A DNA stretch of 64,000 nt, taken from contig SVLP01000009.1 of the NCBI GenBank assembly GCA_015067895.1, positions 5,003-69,002 on the forward strand, written 5' to 3'. Below are positions 25,154 to 34,240 of the stretch, in pieces. The first letter of the stretch is position 1, and each line of letters opens with the position of its first letter. The notes under the pieces were generated by a model. The model did not search any database. It was not told the DNA's origin and worked only from the letters and a program-made list of their open reading frames with translations. The position numbers and the translations under genes are program-made. This stretch comes from Oscillospiraceae bacterium (GTDB taxonomy: Bacteria; Bacillota_A; Clostridia; Oscillospirales; Oscillospiraceae).

Positions 25154-27034
25154 TCATCTTTGGTTGGCTTTTTGCTGCTCCAGCCAGATCAGCAGCACGG
25201 CGATGTCCGCCGGGCTGACGCCGGAGATGCGTCCCGCCTGGCCGATGGACAGGGGGCGGATCTGGCTGAGCTTCTGTCTCGCCTCCAGGCGCAGACCGGC
25301 GATGGCTTCGTAGTCCAGGTCGGCGGGGAGGGCCTTGCTTTCCTCGGCCTTGAACTGGGCCACCTGCTTCTCCTGCCGGGCCAGGTAGCCCGCGTATTTC
25401 ACCTGGATCTCCACCTCTGCCGTCACCTCGGCGGGAAGCTCCGGACGGCTGGGATCGAAGGGTGCCAGATCTTCATAGGTCACCTGGGGACGACGCAGGA
25501 GGTCTGCCAGTCTGGCCGAACCAGTGACGGGGGTGGAATCATACTTTGCCAGCATGGCGTTCAGGGCATCGCTGGCGGCAACGCCGTTGGCTTCCAGGCG
25601 GCTACACTCCCGGCGGACGGCCTCGTACTTCCGCTCCACCTGAGCCAGCCGCTCTTCGCTGACGAGACCGACCCGGTGGCCGATGGCGGTGAGCCGCTGG
25701 TCGGCGTTGTCCTGACGGTGCAGGAGCCGATATTCCGACCGGCTGGTCATGATCCGGTAGGGCTCCTGGGTGCCCTTGGTCACCAGATCGTCGATGAGGA
25801 TGCCGATGTAGCTGGTGTCCCGGGTCAGGATCAGGGGCTCCTCCCCCTTGAGCTTCAGCGCGGCGTTGATGCCCGCCACCAGACCCTGGGCGGCGGCCTC
25901 CTCGTAGCCGGAGGTGCCGTTGAACTGGCCCGCGCCGTAGAGTCCGGAGATCTTCTTGACCTCCAGGGTGGGCAGCAGCTCGGTGGGGTCGATGCACTCG
26001 TACTCGATGGCGTAGGCCGGGCGCATCATCTCCGCCTGCTCCAGGCCGGGGATAGTGCGCATCATCTGAAGCTGCACATCCTCCGGAAGACTGCTGGAGA
26101 AGCCCTGGATGTAGAGCTCCTCAGTGTCCAGGCCGCAGGGCTCGATGAAGAGCTGATGCCGGGGCTTGTCCGCGAACCGCTCCACCTTGGTCTCGATGCT
26201 GGGGCAGTATCGGGGGCCAACGCCCTGGATGGTGCCGTCGAACATGGGGGAGCGGTGGAAATTGTCCCGGATGATCTGGTGGGTCTGCTCGTTGGTGTAG
26301 GTCAAGTAGCAGACCGCCCGGTTCTCCAATTTGTGTTCCGTGCGGAAGGAGAAGGGCTCGATGGTATCGTCGCCGGGCTGGAGCTCCATTTTGGAAAAGT
26401 CCACGCTGCGCCGGTTGATGCGCGGCGGTGTGCCGGTCTTGAACCGCCGCAGAGGCAGTCCCAGCTGTCTCAGATTTTCCGCCAGACCGATGGCAGCATG
26501 CATGCCGTCGGGGCCGGAGGGGTAGACGGACTCGCCGGTGATGACGGTGGAATCCAGGTAGGTGCCCGAGGCGATGATGACGGCCTTGGCGTCATAGTGG
26601 GCACCCAGCATGGTGTTCAGGCCCGTGACCGTGCCGTCTGCCACGTCGATAGACACGATCATCGCCTGCTTCAGCTCCAGATTGTCGGTGAGCTCGATGA
26701 CGTGCTTCATGTAATTCTGGTAGGCCCGCCGGTCGGCCTGGGCCCGGAGGGAATGAACCGCGGGGCCCTTGCCCTTGTTCAGCATCCGGTACTGGATGCA
26801 GCAGTGGTCGGCAGCGATGCCCATCTGGCCGCCCAGGGCGTCCAACTCCCGGACGAGATGGCCCTTGCCGGTGCCGCCGATGGCGGGATTGCAGGGCAGG
26901 TTCGCCACCGCGTCCAGATTGATGGTAAAGAGGATGGTGCGCAGCCCCAGCCGGGCAGCCGCCAGGGCGGCCTCGATCCCCGCGTGACCGGCACCGATGA
27001 CGGCAATGTCGCAGTTGCCAGCGTAGTAAGACAT
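25154..27034 (-). CDS. mnmG: tRNA uridine-5-carboxymethylaminomethyl(34) synthesis enzyme MnmG (GidA), 626 aa
   Basis: FAD-dependent subunit of the MnmEG complex, which installs cmnm5 on U34 of several tRNAs. The N-terminal dinucleotide fold is [20 protein letters not shown]. Family blocks follow: [36 protein letters not shown], and the C-terminal EASDA-type helical domain containing [11 protein letters not shown] and GISPADI-like GVSPADI. Length is standard. AAGGAG lies 7-8 bases before the ATG. trmB is upstream in the same direction, separated by an AT-rich inverted repeat. Confidence 0.96.
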   Translation of the reverse strand: MSYYAGNCDIAVIGAGHAGIEAALAAARLGLRTILFTINLDAVANLPCNPAIGGTGKGHLVRELDALGGQMGIAADHCCIQYRMLNKGKGPAVHSLRAQADRRAYQNYMKHVIELTDNLELKQAMIVSIDVADGTVTGLNTMLGAHYDAKAVIIASGTYLDSTVITGESVYPSGPDGMHAAIGLAENLRQLGLPLRRFKTGTPPRINRRSVDFSKMELQPGDDTIEPFSFRTEHKLENRAVCYLTYTNEQTHQIIRDNFHRSPMFDGTIQGVGPRYCPSIETKVERFADKPRHQLFIEPCGLDTEELYIQGFSSSLPEDVQLQMMRTIPGLEQAEMMRPAYAIEYECIDPTELLPTLEVKKISGLYGAGQFNGTSGYEEAAAQGLVAGINAALKLKGEEPLILTRDTSYIGILIDDLVTKGTQEPYRIMTSRSEYRLLHRQDNADQRLTAIGHRVGLVSEERLAQVERKYEAVRRECSRLEANGVAASDALNAMLAKYDSTPVTGSARLADLLRRPQVTYEDLAPFDPSRPELPAEVTAEVEIQVKYAGYLARQEKQVAQFKAEESKALPADLDYEAIAGLRLEARQKLSQIRPLSIGQAGRISGVSPADIAVLLIWLEQQKANQR

Positions 27035-27049
27035 AGATATTCTCCTTAG

Positions 27050-27128
27050 ATATGAGATATAAGATAGAAGATATTAGATATGCTTTCATTTACGATTATC
27101 TAATATCTAATATCTCATATCTTATATC
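27050..27128. repeat. AT-rich inverted repeat between trmB and mnmG
   Basis: Two arms of about 32 bases, built from repeated GATAT(A/G)AGATA-type units, face each other across a 16-base loop. The right arm overlaps the last codons of trmB and the left arm ends just before the mnmG ribosome-binding site. Confidence 0.6.
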
Positions 27129-27805
27129 TCTTCAGAATCGGATTTCTTTTCCTCCTTGGGCATCACGAAGGGCTTACAAACCACTTCACATCTATTGATG
27201 GGGGTGCCCAGGGCGTGGAACTTCTCCTCGTAGCCGGTGGTGATGCCCACGATGCCGTGCTCATGGAGGTTCCGGGTCAGGTTGTTGACCTGCAGGCCGC
27301 AGGCGGCGAATTCCTCGACAGAGAACTCGAAGAGGGGGGCGTTGTCGGTCTTGAAGTGGAACTCACCGCCGACTTTCACGACCCGGCAGTACTTGTCCAG
27401 GAAGCCCCGGTGGGTCAGGCGACGCTTGGCGTTCTTCTTCCGGGGCCAGGGGTCGGGGAAGTTGATGAACAGGCGGTCGATCTCCTCGCCCGCGAAAATT
27501 TCCTCGATGTTTGCAACGTCCATGTCGATGTAGAAGACGTTGGTCAGACCCATGCTCTGGGCCTTCTCCATGGCCACGACCATGGCCTCCCGGCACCGCT
27601 CCACGGCGATCATCAGCACGTCGGGGTTGGCCTCGGCGGTCTCGGCGGTGAACTTGCCCTTGCCGCAGCCCACCTCCACCCAGAGGGCAGCCGCGTCGGG
27701 CTTCAGGCTCCGCCAGTTGCCCTTGAGGCTGGCGGGCTCGGCGATCCGCAGGACAGCGCAGCGCTCCATCCGGCTGTCCAGGTTCTTCATTTTGCGCATT
27801 CTCAT
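27122..27805 (-). CDS. trmB: tRNA (guanine(46)-N7)-methyltransferase TrmB, 227 aa
   Basis: SAM-dependent enzyme that makes m7G46 in the tRNA variable loop. The SAM site is WVEVGCGKGKFTAETA, and the family signature is INFPDPWPRKKNAKRRL. YEEKFHALGTPINR near the end matches the conserved TxYE region. The ATG at 27805 has AGGAGG 8 bases upstream; a longer frame extending to 27952 runs through a repeat and is rejected. The highly acidic tail (EEKKSDSEE) lies in the right arm of the following inverted repeat. Confidence 0.94.
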   Translation of the reverse strand: MRMRKMKNLDSRMERCAVLRIAEPASLKGNWRSLKPDAAALWVEVGCGKGKFTAETAEANPDVLMIAVERCREAMVVAMEKAQSMGLTNVFYIDMDVANIEEIFAGEEIDRLFINFPDPWPRKKNAKRRLTHRGFLDKYCRVVKVGGEFHFKTDNAPLFEFSVEEFAACGLQVNNLTRNLHEHGIVGITTGYEEKFHALGTPINRCEVVCKPFVMPKEEKKSDSEEI

Positions 27806-27851
27806 ATATCGGTTCCTCCTGAGAGATGTATGTTCTGTTTGCCGCGCCCAA

Positions 27852-27996
27852 CGTAGGGAACGGCTACGGCCGTTCCGCAGAGAAAACTGCCGCCATTGAA
27901 CCATGTCCGGCGAATTCGCAGGATGCTGCGAGTTCGCCGAACTGCATTGCATTCGCTGGTGCCTGCTGCGGAACGGTCATAACCGTTCCCTACGGA
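27852..27996. repeat. Palindromic GTAGGGAACGG repeat in the trmB leader
   Basis: Arms of about 29 bases (CGTAGGGAACGG...CCGTTCCGCAG and its mirror) flank a centre that holds further GCAGTT / AACTGC stems. It lies between the trmB promoter (28030-28058) and the trmB start, so it is transcribed. A short relic, GTAGGGAACGG, is at 54812-54822. Confidence 0.65.
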
Positions 27997-28029
27997 CGGC
28001 AGTTCGCGCGGTATCTGCTTAACTTATAT

Positions 28030-28058
28030 ACTATATCAGACCTTTTTCCCGATGTCAA
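28030..28058 (-). promoter_or_regulatory. Promoter of trmB-mnmG
   Basis: TTGACA and TATAGT on the minus strand with a 17-base spacer, giving a leader of about 220 bases that contains the whole GTAGGGAACGG repeat. Confidence 0.6.
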
Positions 28059-28182
28059 AGAAAATCGGAATATTTCCCGAAATGACGGGCAAGCTACAGC
28101 AGAAACACCCGAAAAAAGTCCGGTAGAGGGGCGATTCTACCCACGGTAGAGTTCTATTGTTGAATTCTCAACGACGCGGGGA

Positions 28183-28211
28183 TGGACATTTTTCCCCTCT
28201 TCGGCTATGAT
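28183..28211 (+). promoter_or_regulatory. Promoter of the second degV gene
   Basis: TGGACA and TATGAT with a 17-base spacer, 70 bases before the ATG at 28281. A TTGTTGAATTCTCAAC palindrome lies just upstream (28157-28172). Confidence 0.5.
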
Positions 28212-28280
28212 ATGCTCTGTTCAGACGCCCCGGCAAGCGGGGCGCGACCGATCATTGATTATTTATAAGGAGTGTTTCCT

Positions 28281-29138
28281 ATGTCTTTCAAAATTCTGAC
28301 TGATTCCTGCTGCGATCTGTCCGCTGAGATGGTGGCCGAGCTGGAGCTGGGGGTTGCCCCCCTGAGCGTGGAGCTGGACGGCGAGTCCTTCCCCGAGGGC
28401 ACCATGACCCCCAAGGAGCTGTATGACCACCTGCGCGCCGGCAAGCTGCCCAAGACCGCCGCTGTCAACCCCGACGGCTGGGAGGCGCTGATGCGTCCCG
28501 CCCTGGCAAAGGGCCAGGACGTGCTGGTGCTGGCCTTCTCCTCCGGCCTGAGCGCCACCTACCAGTCCGCCGTCATTGCCGCCGACGAGGTGCAGAGCGA
28601 CTACCCCGAGCGCAAGATCATCGTGGTCGATACCCTCAGCGCCGCCATCGGCCAGGGCCTGCTGGTCTACACCGCCGCACAGCTTCGCAGCGAGGGCAAA
28701 TCCATCGACGAGACCGCCGCCTGGATCGAGGAGCACAAGCGGAACCTGTGCCACTGGGTCACCGTGGAGGATCTGATGCACCTGAAGCGCGGCGGACGCG
28801 TCAGTGCTGCCACCGCCGTGGTGGGCACCATGCTGAACATCAAGCCCGTCATCAAGGTCGACGACAGCGGCAAGCTGGAGACCGTGGCCAAGTCCCGGGG
28901 CCGCAAGGCTGCCCTGAACTACCTCCTCGACCGGATGGCCGAGAGCCTGATCCCCGAGCTCAGCGACACCGTCTTCATCGGCCACGGCGACTGCGCCGAG
29001 GACGCTGAGTTCGTGGCCAATGCCGTGAAGGAGCGGTTCGGCGTGAAGAACGTATACATCAACTATGTCGGCGCCGTCATCGGCTCCCACACCGGCCCCG
29101 GCGTGGTGGTCATCGGCTTCTTCGGCAAGCAGCGGTAA
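28281..29138 (+). CDS. DegV-family fatty-acid-binding protein, 285 aa
   Basis: FakB-like lipid carrier. MSFKILTDSCCDLSAEM holds the D-S-x-x-D-L opening motif, LPKTAAVNPDGW replaces the usual T-S-Q-P block, and LKRGGRVSAATAVVG is the R-G-G-R motif with following lipid-contact residues. The ATG at 28281 has AAGGAG 8 bases upstream. It is only distantly similar to the DegV at 23866, so the two may prefer different acyl chains; that is inference. Confidence 0.92.
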   Translation: MSFKILTDSCCDLSAEMVAELELGVAPLSVELDGESFPEGTMTPKELYDHLRAGKLPKTAAVNPDGWEALMRPALAKGQDVLVLAFSSGLSATYQSAVIAADEVQSDYPERKIIVVDTLSAAIGQGLLVYTAAQLRSEGKSIDETAAWIEEHKRNLCHWVTVEDLMHLKRGGRVSAATAVVGTMLNIKPVIKVDDSGKLETVAKSRGRKAALNYLLDRMAESLIPELSDTVFIGHGDCAEDAEFVANAVKERFGVKNVYINYVGAVIGSHTGPGVVVIGFFGKQR

Positions 29139-29143
29139 AGAAA

Positions 29144-29265
29144 GGCTCCCCTTGAGGGGAGCTGTCAGCGAAGCTGACTGAGGGGTGAAACGCCGAAAGC
29201 TTGTGCAAAGCTGATACCTTCCACCCCTCCGCCCCTTCGGGGCACCTCCCCTCAAGGGGAGGCCT
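29144..29265. repeat. Palindromic intergenic repeat, copy D
   Basis: The cleanest copy: AGGCTCCCCTTGAGGGGAGC, CTGTCAGCGAAGCTGAC, TGAGGGGTG, then CACCCCTCC, and CACCTCCCCTCAAGGGGAGG. Directly follows the degV stop. Confidence 0.7.
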
Positions 29266-29278
29266 ATATTGAGAGAGT

Positions 29279-29310
29279 CCCCCTACATACCAATTGTAGG
29301 GGGTCTTTTT
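29279..29310 (+). promoter_or_regulatory. Terminator-like hairpin whose 3' arm supplies the ribosome-binding site
   Basis: CCCCCTAC, a 9-base loop, GTAGGGGG, TCTTTTT, then the ATG at 29311. The GGGGG is the only possible ribosome-binding site and it lies in the stem, 7 bases from the start. The same layout occurs at 63906-63945. Confidence 0.6.
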
Positions 29311-29694
29311 ATGCGCAAAACCTTATCACTTTTCACCGTGGGAGGAGGGGCCTATGTGGGTCTGGAGCTGCTGTGGCGCTCCCGGAGCCACTGGACGATG
29401 TTTCTGCTGGGGGGCGGGTGCTTTCTCGCCATCGGGCAGCTGGGCAGGCAGGAGCCGAAGCTGCCCCTTTCCCTTCGGGCGGTGATCGGGAGCGTCATCT
29501 GCACCGCCGGGGAGCTTCTGACGGGGATGGCATTCAATCGGACGTACACCATCTGGGATTACCGGGCACTGCCCCTGAATTATCACGGTCAGATCTGCCT
29601 GCCCTTCACGCTCCTCTGGGTTCCGGTCAGTGCCCTGGCCGCGGTGACCTTCGAGGCTCTTGACAGGAAATCGTTCCGCATAACAAAAATGTGA
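29311..29694 (+). CDS. Small membrane protein, PF06541-like (putative ABC-transporter type IV/CmpB), 127 aa
   Basis: Four predicted membrane helices: TLSLFTVGGGAYVGLELLW, WTMFLLGGGCFLAIGQL, LRAVIGSVICTAGELLTGMA and FTLLWVPVSALAAVTF. The block YTIWDYRALPLNYHGQIC matches the W-D-Y-(S/R)...G-Q-I-C motif of PF06541. The protein is shorter than many family members (about 150-250). The ATG at 29311 directly follows a hairpin and T-run. Its function is not known. Confidence 0.75.
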   Translation: MRKTLSLFTVGGGAYVGLELLWRSRSHWTMFLLGGGCFLAIGQLGRQEPKLPLSLRAVIGSVICTAGELLTGMAFNRTYTIWDYRALPLNYHGQICLPFTLLWVPVSALAAVTFEALDRKSFRITKM

Positions 29695-29703
29695 ATATAG
29701 ATA

Positions 29704-29731
29704 TTGCCTAATTTCCACGGTGTGGTATAAT
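29704..29731 (+). promoter_or_regulatory. Promoter of the ROK gene
   Basis: TTGCCT and TATAAT with a 16-base spacer and a TG two bases before the -10, 45 bases before the ATG at 29776. Confidence 0.6.
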
Positions 29732-29775
29732 GATAATTGGTAAAAAACTACAAGGAATTCAAGGAGGACTTGAAC

Positions 29776-31158
29776 ATGGAATATTTAGGCATCCACTATG
29801 AAATGAAGCATGCCCCCAAGCTCGACCCCACCTTCATCCCCTTCGGCGTCTGGCGCACCGCCTATCTGGAGGGCGCGAAGAAGCCCATCTCCATCGCCCT
29901 GGAGCGGGATCAGGGTCAGGTCTCCGTCCACCATACCTTCATCCACGGCACCCCCGAGATGGCGGAAGCCGACTACCGCTACGTGGAGCGCTACGTCAAG
30001 TTCCTGCTCTGGTCCACCGGCGGCTTCCGGGTCACCGTCTGCGGCTGCAGCGACCTGACCCAGCGCCTGAAGGCCGCCTACTCCGCCGGCGGCGAGCGGG
30101 ACTTCGACCACACCTTCTTCTTCCAGCTCTATGAGCAGGAGCTTCAGATCATCGACAAGCCCCTGTCCGAGTGCCCCGCTGCCAACGAGACCTCCAGACC
30201 CATGGGCGGCCACATGGACGGCTGCCGTATCGGCTTCGACGCAGGCGGCTCTGACCGCAAGGTCTCCGCAGTCATCGACGGCGAGACTGTCTACTCCGAG
30301 GAGGTCGTCTGGTTCCCCAAGCTGAACCCCGATCCCAACTATCAGTACGGCCACATTCTGGAGGCCTTCAAGACTGCCGCTTCCAAGATGCCCAGAGTTG
30401 ACGGCATCGGCGTCTCCTCCGCAGGCGTCTTCATCGGCAATGCCCCCATGATCTCCTCCATCTTCTACTGCGTCCCCAGAGACCGCTGGGACGAGGTCAA
30501 GACCGTTTTCGACCGGGCCGCCGCCGAGATCGGCGATGTTCCCGTGGTCGTTGCCAACGACGGCGACGTCTCCGCCCTGGCCGGTGCCATGGGTCTGGGC
30601 AAGGGTAAGCTGATGGGTCTGGCCATGGGCACCAGCGAGGCCGTGGGCTATGTGGACAAGGATCAGAACGTGCTGGGCTGGATCAACGAGCTGGCCTTCG
30701 CCCCCGTCGACCTCCAGGCCGGTGCCATGCAGGACGAGTGGTCTACCGACTTCGGCATCGGCTGCAAGTATTTCAGCCAGGACGCCGTCATCAAGCTGGC
30801 CCCCGCCGCAGGCATCGAGATCCCCGCCGAGCTGTCCCTGGCCGAGAAGCTGAAGTTCGTCCAGAAGCTGATGGAGGACGACGATCCCAGAGCCCAGGCC
30901 ATCTTCGAGACCATTGGCGCATATCTGGCCTACACCGTGGTGCTGTACAGCCAGTTCTACGATCTGGAGTACCTGATGCTGCTGGGCCGCGTCATGTCCG
31001 GCAAGGGCGGCGACACCATCCTCCGGGTCTGCAATGAGGTTCTGAAGGCCGAGTACCCCGAGCTGGCCGCCAAGGTCTGCGTCACCCTGCCCGATGAGAA
31101 GATGCGCCGGGTCGGCCAGAGCGTTGCCGCCGCATCCCTGCCCGAGATCCGCAAGTGA
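29776..31158 (+). CDS. ROK-family (ASKHA) protein, probable sugar kinase, 460 aa
   Basis: An actin-fold protein. About 140 N-terminal residues with no clear domain precede the ROK core: GCRIGFDAGGSDRKVSAVI is the first phosphate loop, VDGIGVSSAGVFIG follows, VVANDGDVSALAGAMG carries the catalytic N-D-(x)-D region, and LMGLAMGTSEAVGYVD is the second phosphate motif. The usual zinc-binding CxCGxxGC loop of ROK proteins is absent, and the length exceeds simple glucokinases (about 300). AAGGAGG lies 8 bases before the ATG. The phosphorylated sugar is unknown. Confidence 0.82.
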   Translation: MEYLGIHYEMKHAPKLDPTFIPFGVWRTAYLEGAKKPISIALERDQGQVSVHHTFIHGTPEMAEADYRYVERYVKFLLWSTGGFRVTVCGCSDLTQRLKAAYSAGGERDFDHTFFFQLYEQELQIIDKPLSECPAANETSRPMGGHMDGCRIGFDAGGSDRKVSAVIDGETVYSEEVVWFPKLNPDPNYQYGHILEAFKTAASKMPRVDGIGVSSAGVFIGNAPMISSIFYCVPRDRWDEVKTVFDRAAAEIGDVPVVVANDGDVSALAGAMGLGKGKLMGLAMGTSEAVGYVDKDQNVLGWINELAFAPVDLQAGAMQDEWSTDFGIGCKYFSQDAVIKLAPAAGIEIPAELSLAEKLKFVQKLMEDDDPRAQAIFETIGAYLAYTVVLYSQFYDLEYLMLLGRVMSGKGGDTILRVCNEVLKAEYPELAAKVCVTLPDEKMRRVGQSVAAASLPEIRK

Positions 31159-31170
31159 TCTGATATACCA

Positions 31171-31200
31171 AAAAAGAGACTGCGAAAGCAGTCTCTTTTT
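31171..31200. terminator. Bidirectional intrinsic terminator
   Basis: AAAAAGAGACTGC-GAAA-GCAGTCTCTTTTT is a perfect stem with a GNRA loop and A/T-tracts on both sides. It serves the ROK gene (plus) and the broken glycosyltransferase (minus). Confidence 0.9.
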
Positions 31201-31428
31201 TTATATTTTTTCCGGAAAAACCGCGTCGATGGTGTTTTTCACCACGACCTTCTTGTCAAACTGCCGCTCCATCCGTTTCCGACCGGCGATGCCCATCTGC
31301 CCCCGCTCCTGGCGGCTCAGCAGGGCCATTTTCTTCATCTGCTCGTAGAGAATGTCGGCGTCCTTGACCCGGCACAGCAGGCCGCTGATGCCCTCGTCCA
31401 CCGCCTCCCGGCAGCCGTAGATGGTTGT
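31201..31428 (-). pseudogene. 3' fragment of a GT4 glycosyltransferase
   Basis: About 70 C-terminal residues, from YGCREAVDEGISGLLC to the stop at 31201. Over 67 aligned residues 56 match the C-terminus of the GT4 at 50435-52054, which lies in the opposite orientation. The donor-binding E-G-x-S...E-A region is just missing. Its 5' side breaks at about 31428 into unrelated AT-rich sequence. It marks one edge of the polysaccharide locus. Confidence 0.85.
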
Positions 31429-31486
31429 TCTTAAGGACATCCAATTCCGTGCATTGTCCGGAACTATTAATGAACGTGAATAAATC

Positions 31487-31528
31487 AAAACATGGAGTTG
31501 CACTAAGTTATGCAACTCCATGTTTTTT
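31487..31528. terminator. Strong hairpin terminator
   Basis: AAAACATGGAGTTGCA, an 8-base loop, TGCAACTCCATGTTTT with T-run. Lies between the glycosyltransferase remnant and the phage-like module, in a gene-free stretch (31429-31625). Confidence 0.75.
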
Positions 31529-31625
31529 CTTGTTATGATTGAAAGGATGATGTGTCGGCTACTAGCCAAAGGATAAGAAAATGCACATATGATTCCTTTA
31601 CTTTTACTAAAGGAGAGGTTTGAAT

Positions 31626-33506
31626 TTGACAAGTATTAAGCTGTTGCTCAACGGAGCCCATGCGTGGGCCACTGTGGACGGGCCACTGACATCCGGGATG
31701 GTGGGAATCCCGGTCACAATTGAATATGACGAGTCATGGGACGGGCTAACAAAAAATCTGATGTGCCGGTGCAGCCCGTGGGGATCCAACAACGGAGAAA
31801 TCCGGTCAATTCTCGATGTAGGAGAAACTGCTACCGTAGCTCATGAGGTTATGCAGCCAGATATGTTTCTTCATCTGGGGATCGAGGGTTTCAATGAAGA
31901 CGGAACGCTGGTGATCCCCACTACCTGGGCACGGTGCGGAAAAATAGAGTACGGCGCAAACACCTGCGAAGATCCTTCCACGAATCCGGAGCTTTCGGTA
32001 TGGAATCAGCTTCAGGTTGAAATGGAGAAAACAAAAGCATATGTTCTCACGCCGGAACAGGCCGTCAACATCCAATCCTATGCCCAGACAGCCACCCAGG
32101 CTGCCCAGGAGGCCAGGCAGGCAGCGGAGGAAGCAAAGCAGACGGTGGGGAGCGGTCTGTACTACATCCCGTCGGTGAGCCAGCCCACGGACACCACGCT
32201 GAAGTTTGAGTTCAAGCCCAGCGTGACCGGAGTGCCTGTGCCGAAGCCGGTGACAGTGACGCTGCCGGTTGGGGAAGGTTCCGGGGAGAACGTGACCCAG
32301 GGCGGGCTGTCTGCTGCCGCAAAAGCTGCGCTGATGGCGGTGGTGGAGAGCATCGCCGTGTTTACTGTGGATAATCCCCAGGAGCTGATCGCCAATCTGC
32401 GCAACGCCATGTATGATGCTCCCGTGGCATCCATCAGTGCCGTTTACACGCAGACTCGCACGGTTTATGCGTCCGACGCTCTGGATGTGCTGCGGGACGA
32501 TCTGGTGGTTACTGCCACCTACACCGACGGTAGCAGCGCAGTCCGTACGGACTACACCCTGAGCGGCACCCTGACCGCAGGAACCTCCGTTGTCACCGCA
32601 ACGCTGGACGGCAAGACCGCAACGTTTGATGTGACTGTGGCGGCGGCCAGAATCCCCGCAACGGGCATCACTCTGAGCAGCGAGTCCATCAACATCACGG
32701 CGGGTGATCCTGTGCAGCTGGTGGCCACTGTGGAACCTGCGGACAGCACGGACACCGTTGTTTGGACATCCAGCGAGGAGGCCGTGGCGACGGTGGCGCA
32801 GGACGGCACGGTGACACCCGTTGCATCCGGCTCCTGTACCATCACGGCGACTGCGGGCGATGTGTCCGCCGAGTGCGCCGTTACGGTTGCTATGCCCCTG
32901 ACCGGCTACAACTACGGCAACCCGTATCTCAACTTTATCAATTCTGACCCGACCACGCTCGGAAAGACCGACGAAGATCTGAGGGGAAAATGGTACAGCG
33001 GTATGTACAACACCTGGGGCAATGCGCTCGGCGTAAACAATCAGAAATGGTTCCTTTACCCATTCGGCCCCGGAACACACTATATCCGCTATGTCAACCG
33101 TATCCAGTCTCCGCCCGTCAAATTCTACGCATTTGCAAATGCGGACATTGTTGCGAACCCTACAGCTACGCTCGGCGAGGTAGGGGCTTCCGGGAGCGGC
33201 TCCAACGCAGCCGTTACCAAAAGGTCAAGCTTCGACTGCGAGCTGAATGACAACATCGGACGCCCGAATATCGGTCAGTGGACCACCGTAGACAGCTCGG
33301 CTGAAACGATTGACGATGGCTTCCTGATGCTTTTCGAGCTGACAGTCCCGGATGGGGAATATGTCTTCATGACTACAACCGAAGCTTCCCAGGCAGCACG
33401 ACACCCCGGATATTCCGACAAGTATCCGCTCAACGACTGGTATACCGTTTTCCAGGATGACCCGTCCGGCAACATTCTTCAGATCGCAAGGGAGGTGCAG
33501 GCATGA
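31626..33506 (+). CDS. Phage baseplate/tail-like protein with bacterial Ig-like domains, 626 aa
   Basis: The N-terminal 110 residues (VGIPVTIEYDESWDGLT, TTWARCGKIEYGA, SVWNQLQVEMEK) resemble the conserved head of Firmicute phage baseplate proteins. A short alanine/glutamine coiled coil follows (about 140-175). Two Ig-like domains cover about 268-425; the second is BIG2-type (GITLSSESINITAGDPVQL, VVWTSSEEAVATVAQDGTV). A C-terminal domain of about 190 residues is unassigned and could bind a receptor. There is no signal peptide. The TTG at 31626 lies 9 bases after AAAGGAG; another in-frame TTG two codons earlier is too close to that site. It overlaps the next gene by 4 bases. Confidence 0.75.
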   Translation: MTSIKLLLNGAHAWATVDGPLTSGMVGIPVTIEYDESWDGLTKNLMCRCSPWGSNNGEIRSILDVGETATVAHEVMQPDMFLHLGIEGFNEDGTLVIPTTWARCGKIEYGANTCEDPSTNPELSVWNQLQVEMEKTKAYVLTPEQAVNIQSYAQTATQAAQEARQAAEEAKQTVGSGLYYIPSVSQPTDTTLKFEFKPSVTGVPVPKPVTVTLPVGEGSGENVTQGGLSAAAKAALMAVVESIAVFTVDNPQELIANLRNAMYDAPVASISAVYTQTRTVYASDALDVLRDDLVVTATYTDGSSAVRTDYTLSGTLTAGTSVVTATLDGKTATFDVTVAAARIPATGITLSSESINITAGDPVQLVATVEPADSTDTVVWTSSEEAVATVAQDGTVTPVASGSCTITATAGDVSAECAVTVAMPLTGYNYGNPYLNFINSDPTTLGKTDEDLRGKWYSGMYNTWGNALGVNNQKWFLYPFGPGTHYIRYVNRIQSPPVKFYAFANADIVANPTATLGEVGASGSGSNAAVTKRSSFDCELNDNIGRPNIGQWTTVDSSAETIDDGFLMLFELTVPDGEYVFMTTTEASQAARHPGYSDKYPLNDWYTVFQDDPSGNILQIAREVQA

Positions 33507-34240
33507 GTATGTACACGAGTGACGGTAAGCCCTTTGAGCCGCTGACTCGGGGCAGCGCATTTGAAACCTATCTGGCGAGCCTGGGCTATGGGGCATTCCC
33601 GGTGCTGATGCGCCGCCATACTCATGGGCGGACGCTTGTGTGGTTCGGCGACAGCCTGGGCGCATACGCTGGAGGCGACGGGCGCACCGGTGATGGATTC
33701 CTGACCCAGATCAACAAGTATCTGGGTATGGAGATGCAGAACCGGGGCTATGCCGGGTCGAACTGGACGAGTACCGGTGCCGGTGACTGCCCCACCAGAA
33801 TCCAGCAGCTGTTGGACGATGGTGTGGCGTACGATGTGGTGCTGCTGGCCTGGGGAACCAATGGCGACACCAATCTGGGTGCGGTGACGGATGCACCTGC
33901 AAAGGATGGCAGTATGTGCGCCGTGATGAAATGGGCGGTTCAGTCCATCCGGGCGGCATACCCCAACACCGGAGTCGGCATCATCATCCCGCCTCCCGGC
34001 TCTGGCGGCATGGGCTGCTCCGAGGAAAAGGCAAACCTGATGATCGAGTGCTGCCGCTCTGCGGATATGCATGTGCCGTATCTGGATATGTGGCATGAGG
34101 GGTATATCGTTGGCTCCTCCAGCATCAGCGACGGCTCCAACGGTCTCGGCTATCAGGATGTGCACCTGAGCAAGTATGGCCGGAATCGCTACGCTAGCGC
34201 ACTGGCACCGTTCATTGAGCGGCTGTGTCCGTATATTTGA
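33503..34240 (+). CDS. SGNH/GDSL-type hydrolase, phage-associated, 245 aa
   Basis: An esterase-fold protein. Block I is LVWFGDSLGAYAGG (nucleophile S in G-D-S), the block III-like motif is LLAWGTNGDTNLG, and block V is YQDVHLSKYGRNRY with the D-x-x-H pair. Such enzymes deacetylate sugars, and phages use them on tails to trim capsule. No signal peptide is seen. It is coupled (ATGA) to the baseplate-like gene, so the pair is one module. Whether it still works with a phage or acts on the host's own polymer is unknown. Confidence 0.8.
   Translation: MSMYTSDGKPFEPLTRGSAFETYLASLGYGAFPVLMRRHTHGRTLVWFGDSLGAYAGGDGRTGDGFLTQINKYLGMEMQNRGYAGSNWTSTGAGDCPTRIQQLLDDGVAYDVVLLAWGTNGDTNLGAVTDAPAKDGSMCAVMKWAVQSIRAAYPNTGVGIIIPPPGSGGMGCSEEKANLMIECCRSADMHVPYLDMWHEGYIVGSSSISDGSNGLGYQDVHLSKYGRNRYASALAPFIERLCPYI

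Noticed and set aside
31201..31632. A 143-residue protein starting at 31632
   Set aside because: Only the last 70 residues resemble a protein family; the rest is a chance extension through a hairpin and AT-rich sequence.
31626..34240. A diversity-generating retroelement acting on the phage-like protein
   Set aside because: No reverse transcriptase gene or template repeat is present nearby.
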